A stretch of 64,000 nt of DNA from Lineus longissimus (lineage: Eukaryota; Nemertea; Pilidiophora; Heteronemertea; Lineidae). The notes beneath the pieces were generated by a model, which was not told the origin of the DNA, made no database searches, and saw nothing but the letters and a program-made list of their open reading frames with translations. The stretch lies in NCBI RefSeq assembly GCF_910592395.1, contig NC_088314.1:20976070-21040069 (forward strand). The letters run 5' to 3'. Each line of letters opens with the position of its first letter. Position 1 is the stretch's first letter. The position numbers were made by a program, and so were the translations under genes. Of the stretch, positions 38,088-49,646 are shown in pieces.

Positions 38088-39936
38088 TATGCAATACTAG
38101 TATCAAACACAGGGCAAAATCCGATAAAATATTAAAATGATGAAAAGATTTAGGCCTCTTTCGTCGCTGCTACTTCTTTTAGCGTCCTGTCTGGAATTGC
38201 GCATTCCCTCCGATTGATGTATCCGACTATTCGATATATCAGTGATAAGTGATGCTTATTGATCTGTGTCGTTGTTGTTGTTGGTAACTATTGACATTCT
38301 CCACGAACCCACGTGTTCCTTAGCTCGGAGAGTGGCGAGCTAATTGGTGCAGTGAGACTATTGTTCTACTTTTCTTTGTGAGTGTTTGTAAGTGAGAGTC
38401 GTGTTTTTATGTCAGTTTCTTCATAAAGCTTGATGATGCACCATGTTCGTCTTGAAGGAATGGGTGGTTCCATCTTATTGGCTGTTGTTTAGTCTGTCAC
38501 GTGCAGATTCATGAATTAATCAGCGACACCCGTGGGGCATAAAAGTATCAGGCTAGCTCTTGCCGAAGTCGTGAACCCAAATAAGGCGGCAATATTCAAA
38601 ATGGCTATCTACATGGCACTTCGTTAAACCATCTATCAGTAGGAGTTCTTGTTTGATGCCTTATGTAGCCTGATCCTTTCCGAAGGCTGTGCCTATTAGA
38701 ATTACAAGTCAACCTTACATGACTGCTTGTGCCGATCAGTCCTATCCATTTTATAAACAACACCAGTATGTCTTTTGTGTCTCCACACTAAGCTCATGCA
38801 TAACAATGATTGTCTTTTGTCTCCATTCATTCCGTTCTTGTCACTTCTGAAGTGTTATGAGACGAGTCTCTCCTGACCTGTTGTAGTTTAATGATCGGTC
38901 TTCTACACGATCATCACGGAGCCTCAGCATGCGTTTGTACTAGATTACTTTTCACTTACAATACAAAACACCCCAGTTTAACATTGCTCTTCAAGAAGCT
39001 GTCATGTAACTATGGAGTCGGAGACCGAGGCCGACCACTAGCACCGAGACTTATAATGTTACCAGCTAAAAACACCGCCGGCACAGCCAATGCTGTGTGT
39101 GCCCGCTAGACCTCGTTAGTATAGCTGAATTGTCATCACCGAAAACGGCCTGATTATCCTATGTGCATCTCTAAAGTCAAAACGCTAAAGACAAAACGAA
39201 GACAAGTTAATCGGCATTAACTTCACAGTGGGATTGGTCAGGCATAGTTTACATGATAATATCACAGCCTGTCCCATGTCATCCAGAACTTCAGGGTCGT
39301 GTGCGAGGGAGGAGCGAGCGACAGGCCCTGGTATTCGAGGATGAAGTATAGATTAGAGAAGAATGAACAGCTCAAAGTAACCCCATGAATATGTACATCA
39401 TCATCACCATAACTGAACTGGTCATGTTTGTGTTAGGAATACTTTTATCACTGAATCATACTGGACGACATGATGGTTACCAGGTGGTGTCCCTCCCCGG
39501 ACCCCTCACTATAGACTCCCTTTAAAGTTTGTTGTCACTGTTCACAATGCTAAAGTCTTTAGCAGTTAAGCTGGAGGGGCCACCTTACTTAATAAAGCAT
39601 GGGATTAAACTAGCATTGTCATTTAGGCCCTTCTGATCGCACAACCTACGACATGTACGAAAGATAAATATTGGTTCGGGCCTTTTAGTGTCATTCCCGT
39701 TAGTTACTAACAATTGCTGAAAGTTTACTCAACAAATATCAGAAGGCTTAAAAATAACAGGTAGCCTTGAGCATTTTTGGTCGTGTTTGTGTGCTCTCTC
39801 CTTGGAGACCCTTAGAAACTAGGCCCTATTTGACATTATCGCTCTCTTCAATCCTGTCACTTAATCTGGTACAGTATAGACGTGAGGATCTCTCAAATCA
39901 TTAAGTTTCCTTACCGAAACCAAGACTCAAATCAAA
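38088..39936. promoter_or_regulatory. Divergent intergenic region between caveolins A and B
   Basis: About 1.85 kb between head-to-head caveolin first exons, so it must contain both promoters. A GGTATTCGAGGATG-containing dispersed repeat lies at about 39280-39350. No other gene was seen. Confidence 0.4.
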
Positions 39937-40699
39937 ATGGCAGATTTGGATATGATCAACCGGGACCCCAACAGCATCAATGATCACCTTGCGGTAAGTT
40001 CAAACCATATTTATTCAAACATATCTAATTTTTCCTGGTTTTGGAGAATTTTCGCGGGAGGGTTTGGAATTGCTCGCACGCGTGTTGCATCTAAAAATCT
40101 GGCGGTTTCTTGCACTCACTTGCTGTAGAGGTCATCAGTGAACCTCATCATCAACGTTCGACGACGCCGATAACCATTGATACTACACAAGTCGCTAATG
40201 GCAGTTGGGGTGCAATGCAAGAAATAAGCTAATTTCCAAACACCGACTGCTGCGACGAGAAGAAGTTGTAGGAGCCTGACTGTGTGCTCCTGTGACCTCA
40301 TAAAGGCAAATTGTAAAGATACCTGCATTCACCAACTTCATGAATGATCATTTTCGTCCTCTCTCTACTTTCCAGGTGACCTTCGATGAAGTGTTCGCCG
40401 AGCCCGACCACGCCCACAGTCTCGACTGCGTGTGGAGGAACTCCTACAAGTGCTTCAACTGCACCAAGAACTGCTGCTACCTCGCCCTCACTACCCTCTG
40501 CAGTATCTTCGTCGCCTTCTGCTGGGCCTGCGAGTTTGCCACACTCACTTTCTACCACGTCTGGTACGTCACGCCATGCTTCAAGTGGTGCGAAGTCGAG
40601 CTCGGTTGCTGTAAGAAATTCTACTCGCTGTGCATGCGGTGTGCATTGGATCCTCTTTGTGAAGCATGTGGCTTGTTGTTCAGTGCATTCAAGAAATAA
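39937..40699 (+). CDS. Caveolin family, gene B (two exons)
   Basis: Exon 1 is 39937-39993 (MADLDMINRDPNSINDHLA, donor GTAAGT). Exon 2 is 40376-40699 after the acceptor TTTCCAG, giving 126 aa. The core begins VTFDEVFAEPDHAHS and ends LLFSAFKK. It contains the caveolin scaffolding-like DCVWRNSYKCF, the hydrophobic hairpin and TPCF. Compared with cores C and D it differs in a short patch (PCFKWCEVELG versus PCFKVCEIELG) while nearly all other bases match, a sign of gene conversion. The core is intronless. At 126 aa it is shorter than vertebrate caveolins (about 150-180 aa), lacking their longer N-terminus and C-terminal tail. Confidence 0.95.
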
Positions 40700-41664
40700 A
40701 CACGTGACTTTGAGTCGCCATGACAATGCCAATGACGGCCTGATTCGAACATGTGATTGGTGGATTCATGAAAGGCGCTTTAACGCTCGAAAAGTGGACA
40801 GACACGTTTGATGCCGGTATCACTCCGCGAACAGGACAGAGGTATTACAGCGCGTGTGCAGAAGAATCAGTGAAACTTTTCTTTCCCGATAAAAACTTGA
40901 ATAACTTGTATTTTCTCCTTCCCCTCCTTAGACATATTTTAAAAACGCTAGTCCAGGCTGTGTTGGAGGACTATTTTCCTTACGAATTCCATGACCCTTC
41001 TACGACTGATGCATCAGGATGTTCTACATTTGTAAATTACTGTATTAAATTAATTTTTTTATACGAAGTTTTATTTTGTGTTCTTGCCAGTCTCTTAGAG
41101 TTTTGACACTCTTACAGCGCATATCAGAACTTGGAATTGGGCATCGTCCCACCTCTGCTAAACCAGACCACCATTGATTTCGATTGTTTTTTTCGCGATT
41201 TCTTGACGGTCAAATTCTATTATTGCATAAGGAACTCTCCTCTAAAAGTCAACAAGAGTATCAGTACCGTATCCCCTTCTCCGCCCAATCCGCTACAGGA
41301 CTGGTCTCTTTCAGACAAGTGAGTGTAACCATGGAGGTATTGGTCAAAACTAGTTACTCCGCGGTGCAGCCAAGTCATTTAGAGTCAAACGCGACAGTGC
41401 ATGTACATCCTAAGCCAGGCTAGGCCCGTTTAGCTTTTGTGCCTAATACTAGTACCCAGTAGGCCTAACAGTAATTAAATCCCGTATCGCTATGGAGCTA
41501 AATCCACAACAAATTCTGCCACTGGATTAGCGATGCCGTAAGCGATTTAGCCTAAAGTTAGGTTGACAACCATATTTTACAGTACCATTTCATTCGACAC
41601 AACCAAGCCGAAAGGTCGGTCACTTTACTCGCTCCTCTTTTCGCTGACGAAGAAACCTAGCAAA

Positions 41665-42489
41665 ATGGCTGACGGACCCGATATGGAGAATCGTGACCCT
41701 AACAACATCAACGACCATCTACAGGTAAGACTTCTTTTCCCGCTACAAAATGCGACCAACTCCTCCACGCTTCGTAGATTTATCTACATTTTCGAATCAA
41801 AGAAATTCACAAGCTTATTTGTTTAGCTCCAGTAAGTCGTACTATCATATCATATCACAAGCAGAGCTCAAAATGTTTTGCCAGCCCTACGAGCGACGAA
41901 GTACAAACGAAGGTCTGTCGTGTGATCAAGTCCTATGCTAAATCGTGAATTATCTTCTCTACTTGATTATACGATGATTATGCGATGATTGTACGAGGAA
42001 TCGGGGAGCTTTGAAATCAGAGTCGTCGATTTGCAGATCAGCATACTTCGTAGTAGTTCTAATTTTAACTATAAATCTTCCTTCATTTGTTCCTGAATTT
42101 GCACTTAACTCTAGGGTTTGCTCTCCAATGTTTGGTTAAATAATAATTTGGTGATTACGTTTCAGGTCGTATTCGAAGATGTGTTCGCCGAGCCCGACCA
42201 CGCCCACAGTCTCGACTGCGTGTGGAGGAACTCCTACAAGTGCTTCAACTGCACCAAAAACTGCTGCTACCTCGCCCTCACTACCCTCTGCAGTATCTTC
42301 GTCGCCTTCTGCTGGGCCTGCGAGTTTGCCACACTCACTTTCTACCACGTCTGGTACGTCACGCCATGCTTCAAGGTCTGCGAAATCGAACTCGGCTGCT
42401 GCAAGAAGTTCTACTCGCTGTGCATGCGGTGTGCATTGGATCCTCTTTGTGAAGCATGTGGCTTGTTGTTCAGTGCATTCAAGAAGTAA
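41665..42489 (+). CDS. Caveolin family, gene C (two exons)
   Basis: Exon 1 is 41665-41724 (20 codons, starting MADGPDMENRDPNNIN, donor GTAAGA). Exon 2 is 42166-42489 after TTTCAG, giving 127 aa. The core starts VVFEDVFAEPDHAHS and is intronless. The mature protein is almost the same as gene D, which lies in opposite orientation about 2.4 kb away (tail to tail). A candidate poly(A) signal AATAAA is at 43042-43047. The role is inferred from the family: a membrane-inserted hairpin scaffold protein. Twelve or more cysteines in about 107 core residues suggest heavy palmitoylation or metal/disulfide chemistry, which is not proven. Confidence 0.95.
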
Positions 42490-44848
42490 CGACCTTCTAG
42501 CAGATGCCATGATACCAACGCGACTTGAGAAGCAGGGTTCATGAACTATTCAAGTGTTACGCCCCGAACAGAGGGACGTACATACCGATTTGACCTCGGC
42601 TTTGAGGTTCATGTGACGTTGACGGTTAGCCGTCAAAGTCTTATGACTTTGGCGGAGTGATATACGTGACCTTGGTTGAGTGAGTTGCCTGGCCATGGCG
42701 GAATGATTTGTCGACCTTGAAGGCTAGCCTCAGAGTGTTGAACGGCAAGGACAATTCCGACAGCTGTTTGAGTTGAGTCGTGGTTCTCAACGTAAATAGA
42801 CATAAACACGTCATGGGCAATTTGTGCAAAGATTGTATAGTAGCTTTAGGTCTAGTTACGATGGGGCCTGGAGCAAATGAAACACCTCTAAGGTTTTTGC
42901 ACCTATCATGGAATAATATAATACTCTTCGCTTGACCCATTCAAGTAGGTATAAATTTGGCCCCTGGGCGATTATTACCGAATCTAAAATTGGATATTCC
43001 GTGTGATTTTCCATTCTGGGATCGATTTTTTGAAAAAGGTTAATAAAACGTTTGATATTTTTTCATATACCACTGCCGTTATTGCTTCTGTGTTCGCTAC
43101 TTGACATGCTTGAGTAACCATGGTAACGGAGTCGAAACACTATTATATCGTGAGTTAACTCAAAGGATGTAAACTTCTTCTTCGTTAACCATCTACACTC
43201 AACGAAGTGCTTTTAATGAATGTCTCAAAGTCATTCATTTCTTGTACTGGAACGACGGTCGCTTTTCTGTACACATGATCCATTATGCATTTTATCATTC
43301 TGAAATCCAGAGGTTCCGTATTTGCTTCTCCCCAGTGTTCTCTCCAAACCGAAGATTTATACAAATCCCGCGAGACAGGATGACAAACTGTCAAACCGTC
43401 AGTCATCAGTGAAATCGTCTGTTAATCAGCTGGTTAAAGTTGTCTGACGGCCGAAAGTTGAGATCTGAGATCTCTGCCCATTTAGCTATGCTGATAAATA
43501 CGATTGCCGTGTGCTTGCGCACTTCTGACTCCAAAAGAATCGACTCGAATCTTAATTCAAATTCGCTATTGCTGACATCATTGGCGCCAAAGACTATTTC
43601 TTTTGACCCTGTTGACCTCGCTTCTAAAAACCTTTTTGAGAAAGCCATTCAAACATTAAAATCAACTGCAAACATTATCTATCATATCACCGAGCTATAT
43701 AAATACGATATATCAAGAAAAAACTCTCGCAATGTTGAATTATACGATTAGCTTGGAACTTTTTGTACCGAATTACCCTTCCGCCAGCGTGACCTCGTCA
43801 CAATCATGGCGCTTCTTCAATATGGCGACGACTTGAACAACGAAAATCCCGGTCTATCATGGAAGCCTTGATGGCCTCGGGGGTTAGACGGTTGCACTGT
43901 GTCATAGTAGGGAGTCTCCGCTTCCCCCTGACTAATATATCGAGGTATGACCCTGCCCGACACGGCACCGCTTGCGAAGCGCAGCCACGCGTCTGCAGCG
44001 ACAACGCGCTCGCACACTGGTCGGAGCTTTCGACTTCTATTATTAATTAACTGATGTGCATTACATGAGACGACCACTGTGACCAGTTATTAATGCAATT
44101 ACGGGTCAATCAACTTTTTGTTGGGGCGAGGGCTTGTTCACTGACAACTGTCGTCACGGTTTGGTTGGTCTCGCCACGGTGCTGTACACATTCTCACCTG
44201 GGTGGTGTCCATAGGTCGGCAAGTGACCGTCTTGCATGCACTGGTTTTATAGAGGCTGTTGATCGTCAGTTATAGCGTTATTCCTTAGAAGTTAGCTACT
44301 TCTTAGAAAAAGCAAAATGGTTTAACATTGTATCCGAGTTTTATAACCGACAGCCCTCACAAAAAGTATATGACCTAATGTTTTGGACCACCAGCCCAGA
44401 ACTAGCAACAAGGAGATAACACCAAAAATATACCATTATTTCCGAACAGATGGGATTAAACACCGAATAAAGCAATGAGTCAAAATTTGTAAAAATGTGT
44501 CTTTTCATCGAAGTATATAAAAAATAAATAATGTATACATAAATATGATATAATTTTCAATGAGAATAAATATTGTACTTCGTCACGATCACTCTTTGAC
44601 AATGTCGAACGAATAACATTTTAATCCACATAAAAATCATCATAAGATTATGAGGCTAATTGTCCGAAACCCCAGTACGAAGGCAAGTCCATGTGTATCT
44701 CTCCGCCAATATCAAATTTGTCTTAAGAGCAAATGAGTAGACTGCTCAGAAAATGTCTGAAGGTGATGTCAAGGTCAGACTATTCCCCACTCATGGAAAT
44801 CCACAGAAGAGTTCACAGTGTTCTCCACTCAGTTTGTCATCAAGTCCA
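42490..44848. other. Between convergent caveolin genes C and D; no gene seen
   Basis: This contains probable 3'UTRs of both genes. Overlapping ORFs at 43404-43751 (both strands) and 43804-44077 lack motifs. A TATAAATA-like motif (GCTATATAAATACG near 43693) and an ATGGCGCTTCTTCAATATGG mini-ORF near 43806 (21 codons) are unexplained. The stretch 44500-44600 is very AT-rich. Confidence 0.4.
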
Positions 44849-45749
44849 TCATTTCTTGAATGCACTGAACAACAAGCCACATGCTTCACAAAGAGGATCC
44901 AATGCACACCTCATGCACAGCGAGTAGAATTTCTTGCAGCAGCCGAGCTCGATTTCGCAGACCTTGAAGCATGGCGTGACGTACCAGACGTGGTAGAAAG
45001 TGAGTGTGGCAAACTCGCAGGCCCAGCAGAAGGCGACGAAGATACTGCAGAGGGTAGTGAGGGCGAGGTAGCAGCAGTTCTTGGTGCAGTTGAAGCACTT
45101 GTAGGAGTTCCTCCACACGCAGTCGAGACTGTGGGCGTGGTCGGGCTCGGCGAACACATCTTCGAATGCGACCTGAAATAAGATAGAGTAAATTGATACG
45201 TTTGTTGGTAAGATAGGGTACAGTGCTCTGTTCTATACCAGCGTCAGAGGAGGCAGTTACCATTTTAAAGCAGCTGGCGGGCACTAGAAGCTACTGATTT
45301 GAAAGGAGAGTTTTGGCGATAGGTTATTGAATTCACCTCTGCAAATGCAAATGTCGGCATTTGAGAGGGTGTTGCAAATGTAACATATCAGTTACACGAC
45401 ACTGAGATACAAGGATTATAGGAGTTTCTCCCAAATGTCTACAGAATTTCACGTGCTAGGTGTGCAGACACATTTTCAGGGCAGTGTGATAACCATGCAT
45501 CAAACAGGAGTAGTGTCTGTTTAAAGTAAAGACCTCCCATAAGGGAAAAGCTTTTGAACAGATAAGCAAATAAAACAGTATAATATTCTCTGTAGTCAGC
45601 CTAGATTCACCGGCAGCCAAATGATACCTCACAAATATTCTATAGCTTCCAGACATTAGTAGATAAAAATTCAATGGAGAGAAACTTACCTGTAGATGGT
45701 CGTTGATGTTGTTAGGGTCGCGATTCTCCATATCGGGTCCGTCAGCCAT
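44849..45749 (-). CDS. Caveolin family, gene D (two exons)
   Basis: Exon 1 is 45749-45690 (20 codons, starting MADGPDMENRDPNNIN, donor GTAAGT). Exon 2 is 45172-44849 after TTTCAG, giving 127 aa. It differs from gene C by one residue at the second position of exon 2 (VAFEDV versus VVFEDV), as far as I can read. Exon 1 differs by a single synonymous base, yet the introns are unrelated by eye, pointing to selection or conversion on exons. It has the full caveolin pattern: FEDVFAEPD, DCVWRNSYKCF, the CWACEF hairpin, TPCFK and LLFSAFKK. Confidence 0.95.
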
Positions 45750-47071
45750 TCTGTTAGTTTATTTCGGCAGCAAAGCGATAAAGGGGTGTAAGTTTCCTTC
45801 CGGCTGGCAGTGGTGAATGACGACTCAGTGGCTCAGGGGTTTAGGTTTATATGACTGTGGGTATGTGCTGATGAAGCATCGCCAAGGGCAACGCTAAGCC
45901 ATTTGTTTATACTTTGTTGAATTTTAGGCAAACTAGGCCCTATACCGGATTATCGGGCGATTAGAAGGAGGGATTTGAAGCTATTTAAAGGGAGGAGATT
46001 AATATTTACATGTGTCAGATCTTGTTGGGAACTTTTTTGTACATGCAGGCAGATTTATTTTTCAATATTGATCCGTTTATTTCTTGAAAAGCCATATGGA
46101 ATGGGCGGATGGGGGTCAAGTCTTACACAGTAAGATAGACTCCCGGGTTCGAACCTTTAGTTGTGACATGTATATTTCCGCTCATTGATGAACACTCCAC
46201 GGTCGTCAACTGCCCCATCAACATAGTTACCTTGGCCCAAACAATACGGACCAATGTTGATCAGTTGAAGTCTGAGCAGTTTGTGTTGGATGCAGACACA
46301 CAATGTAAATCTGACTCTGCTCAACACAAGTTGTTTTGTATCTTTATATATTCTTCCTCCTCACCTCGTCGCATTTCGTCCAGGTTGGTTACTCTAAGGT
46401 CCGAGTTTGTCAAATGAAAATCTCAGTGTGCAAATGTATCAACCGCCGAGCGAGAAACCTAGACAGTGATTAAAGGAAGTCGTTTATTTTGGGGATTTGC
46501 TATTCGTACTGGTATTTTATTAACCTTTCTTTTCCATAACGAGCATTGCACTTTGGTCGGACGAGCGAATTAAACTAATTCTATACATGGGCCGAATTTA
46601 CGAAGGGTGTTCAAGAGTTAGACGCGTGTAAATTCTACATAATCAGTTTCAGGGCCTAATGCGGTTTTCATGAAGAAACCCTGCAAGGCCCTGACTCTGT
46701 CTATTCAGACATTAAACGCTGTTTTAAGCTAAACACCCTTTGTAAATTCGGCCCATATAGATTTACCGAAAGCTAAGTCAAAGCGAAGCAGAATTAGATA
46801 TTTCTCAAAACAAAAGAGAGGAATCTGTTAAAGAGGGAGCGTTCCCTATTAGTAGTAAGGATGGGACAGACTGTCTTGCCATTTCCTGCTGCAGCACCAC
46901 AGGTAGAGATTCTCATAGTACTTCATGCAATACGTTACCGTTCAATGCACCAGAAAGCTACCTGAATGAGACATCTGAAACCAACCGATTCAGATTCCTC
47001 CGCTTTGAGAAAAAAAACAAAAAAGGTCTACGTAAGACAAGTATACAATGATTGAACACGATTCAGTGTGC
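45750..47071. other. Upstream region of caveolin D; no gene seen
   Basis: This likely contains the caveolin D promoter and the 3' flank of core E. A GGGTTCGAACC string at 46144 is not part of a foldable tRNA. No exon was supported. Confidence 0.4.
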
Positions 47072-47651
47072 CTATTTCTTGAAGGCGGCGAACATCATGC
47101 CACAAGCCTCCCAGACCGGGTCACACAGGCAGTGAATCCAGATCCCGTAGAACCTCTTGCAGCACAGCATGTTCATTTCAATCCATCTGAAAGACAACAA
47201 GATAGAATGGATTAGGTTTAAAGAGCTGTCTTTCGGAATCTCATATAATGAGCAGTTCTGCGGATGGTGCCATGTCTCAATCAATTGCATCTTAGATAAC
47301 GATCATAATCATGATGACACGAGGACGTCGCCCAACCTGTTCTGAACTTCTGTTGCGTTCGTTTTTACTTATTTTGTGATGCGATGGCTGCATATCTGGC
47401 CAATGGGTGGAGATGGACGTAGGCGTTGGGTGCCGTACTTACTTGAAGCATGGAGCAACAGCCCATACATGAGTGAAGGTGACCACGGCGAACTCGCAGG
47501 CCCAGCAGAAGGCGGTGATGATGCTGCACAGGGTGGTGAGGACCATGTAGCAACATGACTTGGTGCACGTGAAACATTTGTAGGAGTTCCTCCAGACACA
47601 GTCGATGCTGTGGGCGTGGTCGGGCTCACCGAACACATCTTCGAAGCTCAC
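47072..47651 (-). CDS. Caveolin family, core E (two exons; no local first exon found)
   Basis: Core exons are 47651-47443 and 47186-47072, again totalling 324 nt (107 aa plus stop). It starts VSFEDVFGEPDHAHS and has the scaffolding-like DCVWRNSYKCFTCTKSCCY, the hydrophobic CWACEFAVVTF, APCFK and a diverged end GMMFAAFKK. The intron splits the Lys codon of PCFK, a position different from the core A intron. The acceptor at 47652-47654 is TAG. No N-R-D-P-N first exon was found between this core and core F, so it may use an exon at 49572-49646, 50849-50953 or 54140-54268, or it may be partly dead. No internal stop is seen. Confidence 0.88.
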
Positions 47652-48849
47652 CTATTAGAAGAAGAGGTAAAATATGGAAGTGTCCTTTATCGAAACGTTC
47701 ATATGCCATTTTCCAATATACGTACACACCCACACCAAGAGTGTATTTCAGGAACGGTAGTAAAGTTGGAGGTTGTAGTCGTAAAGCCTTGACTTTCCAC
47801 ATTGACAAGTTCAAACCTGCCCAGCTTAATTCATACCAGTCTTCACCTTCCTCAGGGAAAATATGAACTGGAGGTCTCATTATTCCCTTCATTGTGATTG
47901 GTTAAATAATGAAGACAGCACCGTAGAAACAAGACTTACATCCTCTGATTGGATAAGGCAACAGGAAGTGGTCAACCTTCCTGAGAAAGTGGTGATTGGG
48001 AAGATTAGAAATGCCTTTGTTGAACCCCTCTTCCATGTTGAGAAGCAAAGGGTTTCCTATTCTTATGATGACTAAACACAATACAAGCACTATTGTTTTG
48101 AATACGCTAGGTAAAGTTTTATTGTAATGATTGAAAATTTATGTAATATACAAGCATACATGTAATCAAAAATAATGAATCATGTAAAAAATTAACACTT
48201 ATACATTTTTTGAATAAATACTGTACGAACACATAGTTTTATGAGTACAATCACTTTGTTAAGTGTACATAAATTGATGTATTATGACGTCAATGGCACT
48301 ATCTACGAGAGAGTTTTCAACGCTTTCTTTCTCTTGTTGACCCCTGTCAATGTGGGTAAATGTCGAAGAGTTTTTGCTTCTGCCCCAAGTGATCTCGATA
48401 TCGTTTGGTTTAAAAGAAATCGCTCATCAACTCTCTCGTGGACTGATAAATCCAATAGGGATCAGCTGCACGATACATTCATTGGAATGACTTTTGAGAA
48501 GGTTTCATAAATGCGCATGGAAGTTAATATCGAAGATACGGCCTTACAAGCCCGCCATGATTGACATACACATAACAACAGTAGCCGAAACAAGGACACG
48601 AGTAGGTGCTACACAGGTCCTGAATAACGGAGTGGCGACTGTACTATCCACTGTATGCTTCACATAAAGAGTTTATCATAGTTAGCCGCCAGAATGTCCT
48701 TGCTTGTCTCAAACATTACGAGTGAGCGATGATCAATGGCAATCAGATCTCCTCTGCCAAGTGAAGGTCATCCATGGCGACTCCGTCCGCAATCTTTGTC
48801 GTTGCCATGTCAATGGCTAGGCCTACTTCGGCTAGAGTCGAGAAATTGT

Positions 48850-49646
48850 CTACTTCTTGAAGGCTGCAAACAAAAGTCCGCAAGCGTCGCACAAGGGATC
48901 GAACCAACAATGTATACAGACGCCGTAGAACTTCTTGGCACATAACGTGTTGATTTCGACGATCTTGAAGCAGGGTGTGACGTACCAGATGTGCATGAAG
49001 GTGATGGTGGCGAATTCGCAGGCCCAGCAGAACGAGAGGATGATGCTGCACAGGGTGGTCAGCACGATGTAACAGCAGTACTTGGTGCAGTTGTAGCATT
49101 TGAAGGAGTTCTTCCAGACACAGTCGATGGCATGGGCGTGGTCGGGCTCCGCGAAGATGTCTTCGAAGGTCACCTGGAGAATATAATGATGAAAAATATT
49201 GAAATGTTGGTTTACAATTTCGATATTAGATTTTGCAAGATTCTCGTGAAGATTGTAACTTTGTGTGCACGCTTATATGGTGGCTAATTCTCTGAGCACA
49301 CGGTGCATTAGCAGCATCTAGCCATGATTATAGTTGCTATAGGCAAAAATATATAAGCGAGCCTTATATATTTTTGCTATTGGCCATTTGCACAGAGGGG
49401 TAAAATATCAAGCTTCGCTGGTCGTACTATATCACTACCAGCCATTCTTGGTATCCAAAATGTCATAGCATATAGCTGATGATAAGATTTTAGAAGATTG
49501 TATGAAAAAAAACTGATATGAGAAAAGCAAGCGAAATGGAACAAAAGATGAATAAAGAGTTGACGTGTCACCTGAAGATGGTCATTGATATTGTTAGGGT
49601 CTCGGTTCTCCATGTCTGGACCCTCGGGCATCTTCCAGGATGTCAT
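48850..49646 (-). CDS. Caveolin family, gene F (two exons)
   Basis: Exon 1 is 49646-49572 (25 codons, starting MTSWKMPEGPDMENRDPNN; a second ATG at 49631 gives a start like genes C and D). The donor is GTGACA. Exon 2 is 49173-48850 after CTCCAG, giving 132 aa. The core begins VTFEDIFAEPDHAHA, with DCVWKNSFKCYNCTKYCCY, the membrane hairpin CWACEFATITF, TPCFK, and the end LLFAAFKK. It is more diverged than B, C and D, so it escaped recent conversion. The intron holds a strong 15-bp hairpin near 49.36 kb. Two further first exons lie upstream and could also feed this core. Confidence 0.93.
49337..49380. repeat. AT-rich perfect hairpin in caveolin F intron
   Basis: A 15-bp perfect inverted repeat (GCAAAAATATATAAG and its complement) with a 5-nt loop CGAGC at 49343-49377. 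It extends outward with a one-base bulge. It could be a small foldback element or an RNA stem. No protein-coding role is suggested. Confidence 0.75.

Noticed and set aside
43404-43751. ORFs of 103 (+) and 80 (-) codons between caveolins C and D
   Set aside because: They overlap on both strands, show no motif, and lie in presumed 3' flanks; a TATA-like motif nearby was not enough.
40298-45181. Antisense ORFs of 120-144 codons over caveolin cores (for example 40298-40732, 42136-42510, 44753-45181)
   Set aside because: They are shadows of the codon-biased caveolin exons on the other strand; the sense frames have the family motifs and splice sites.
46120-46170. GGGTTCGAACC string resembling a tRNA T-loop
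   Set aside because: No matching T-stem, acceptor stem or A/B-box spacing could be built around it.
48241-48510. Plus-strand ORF of 89 codons between cores E and F
   Set aside because: No recognised domain; AT-rich surroundings; no splice support.
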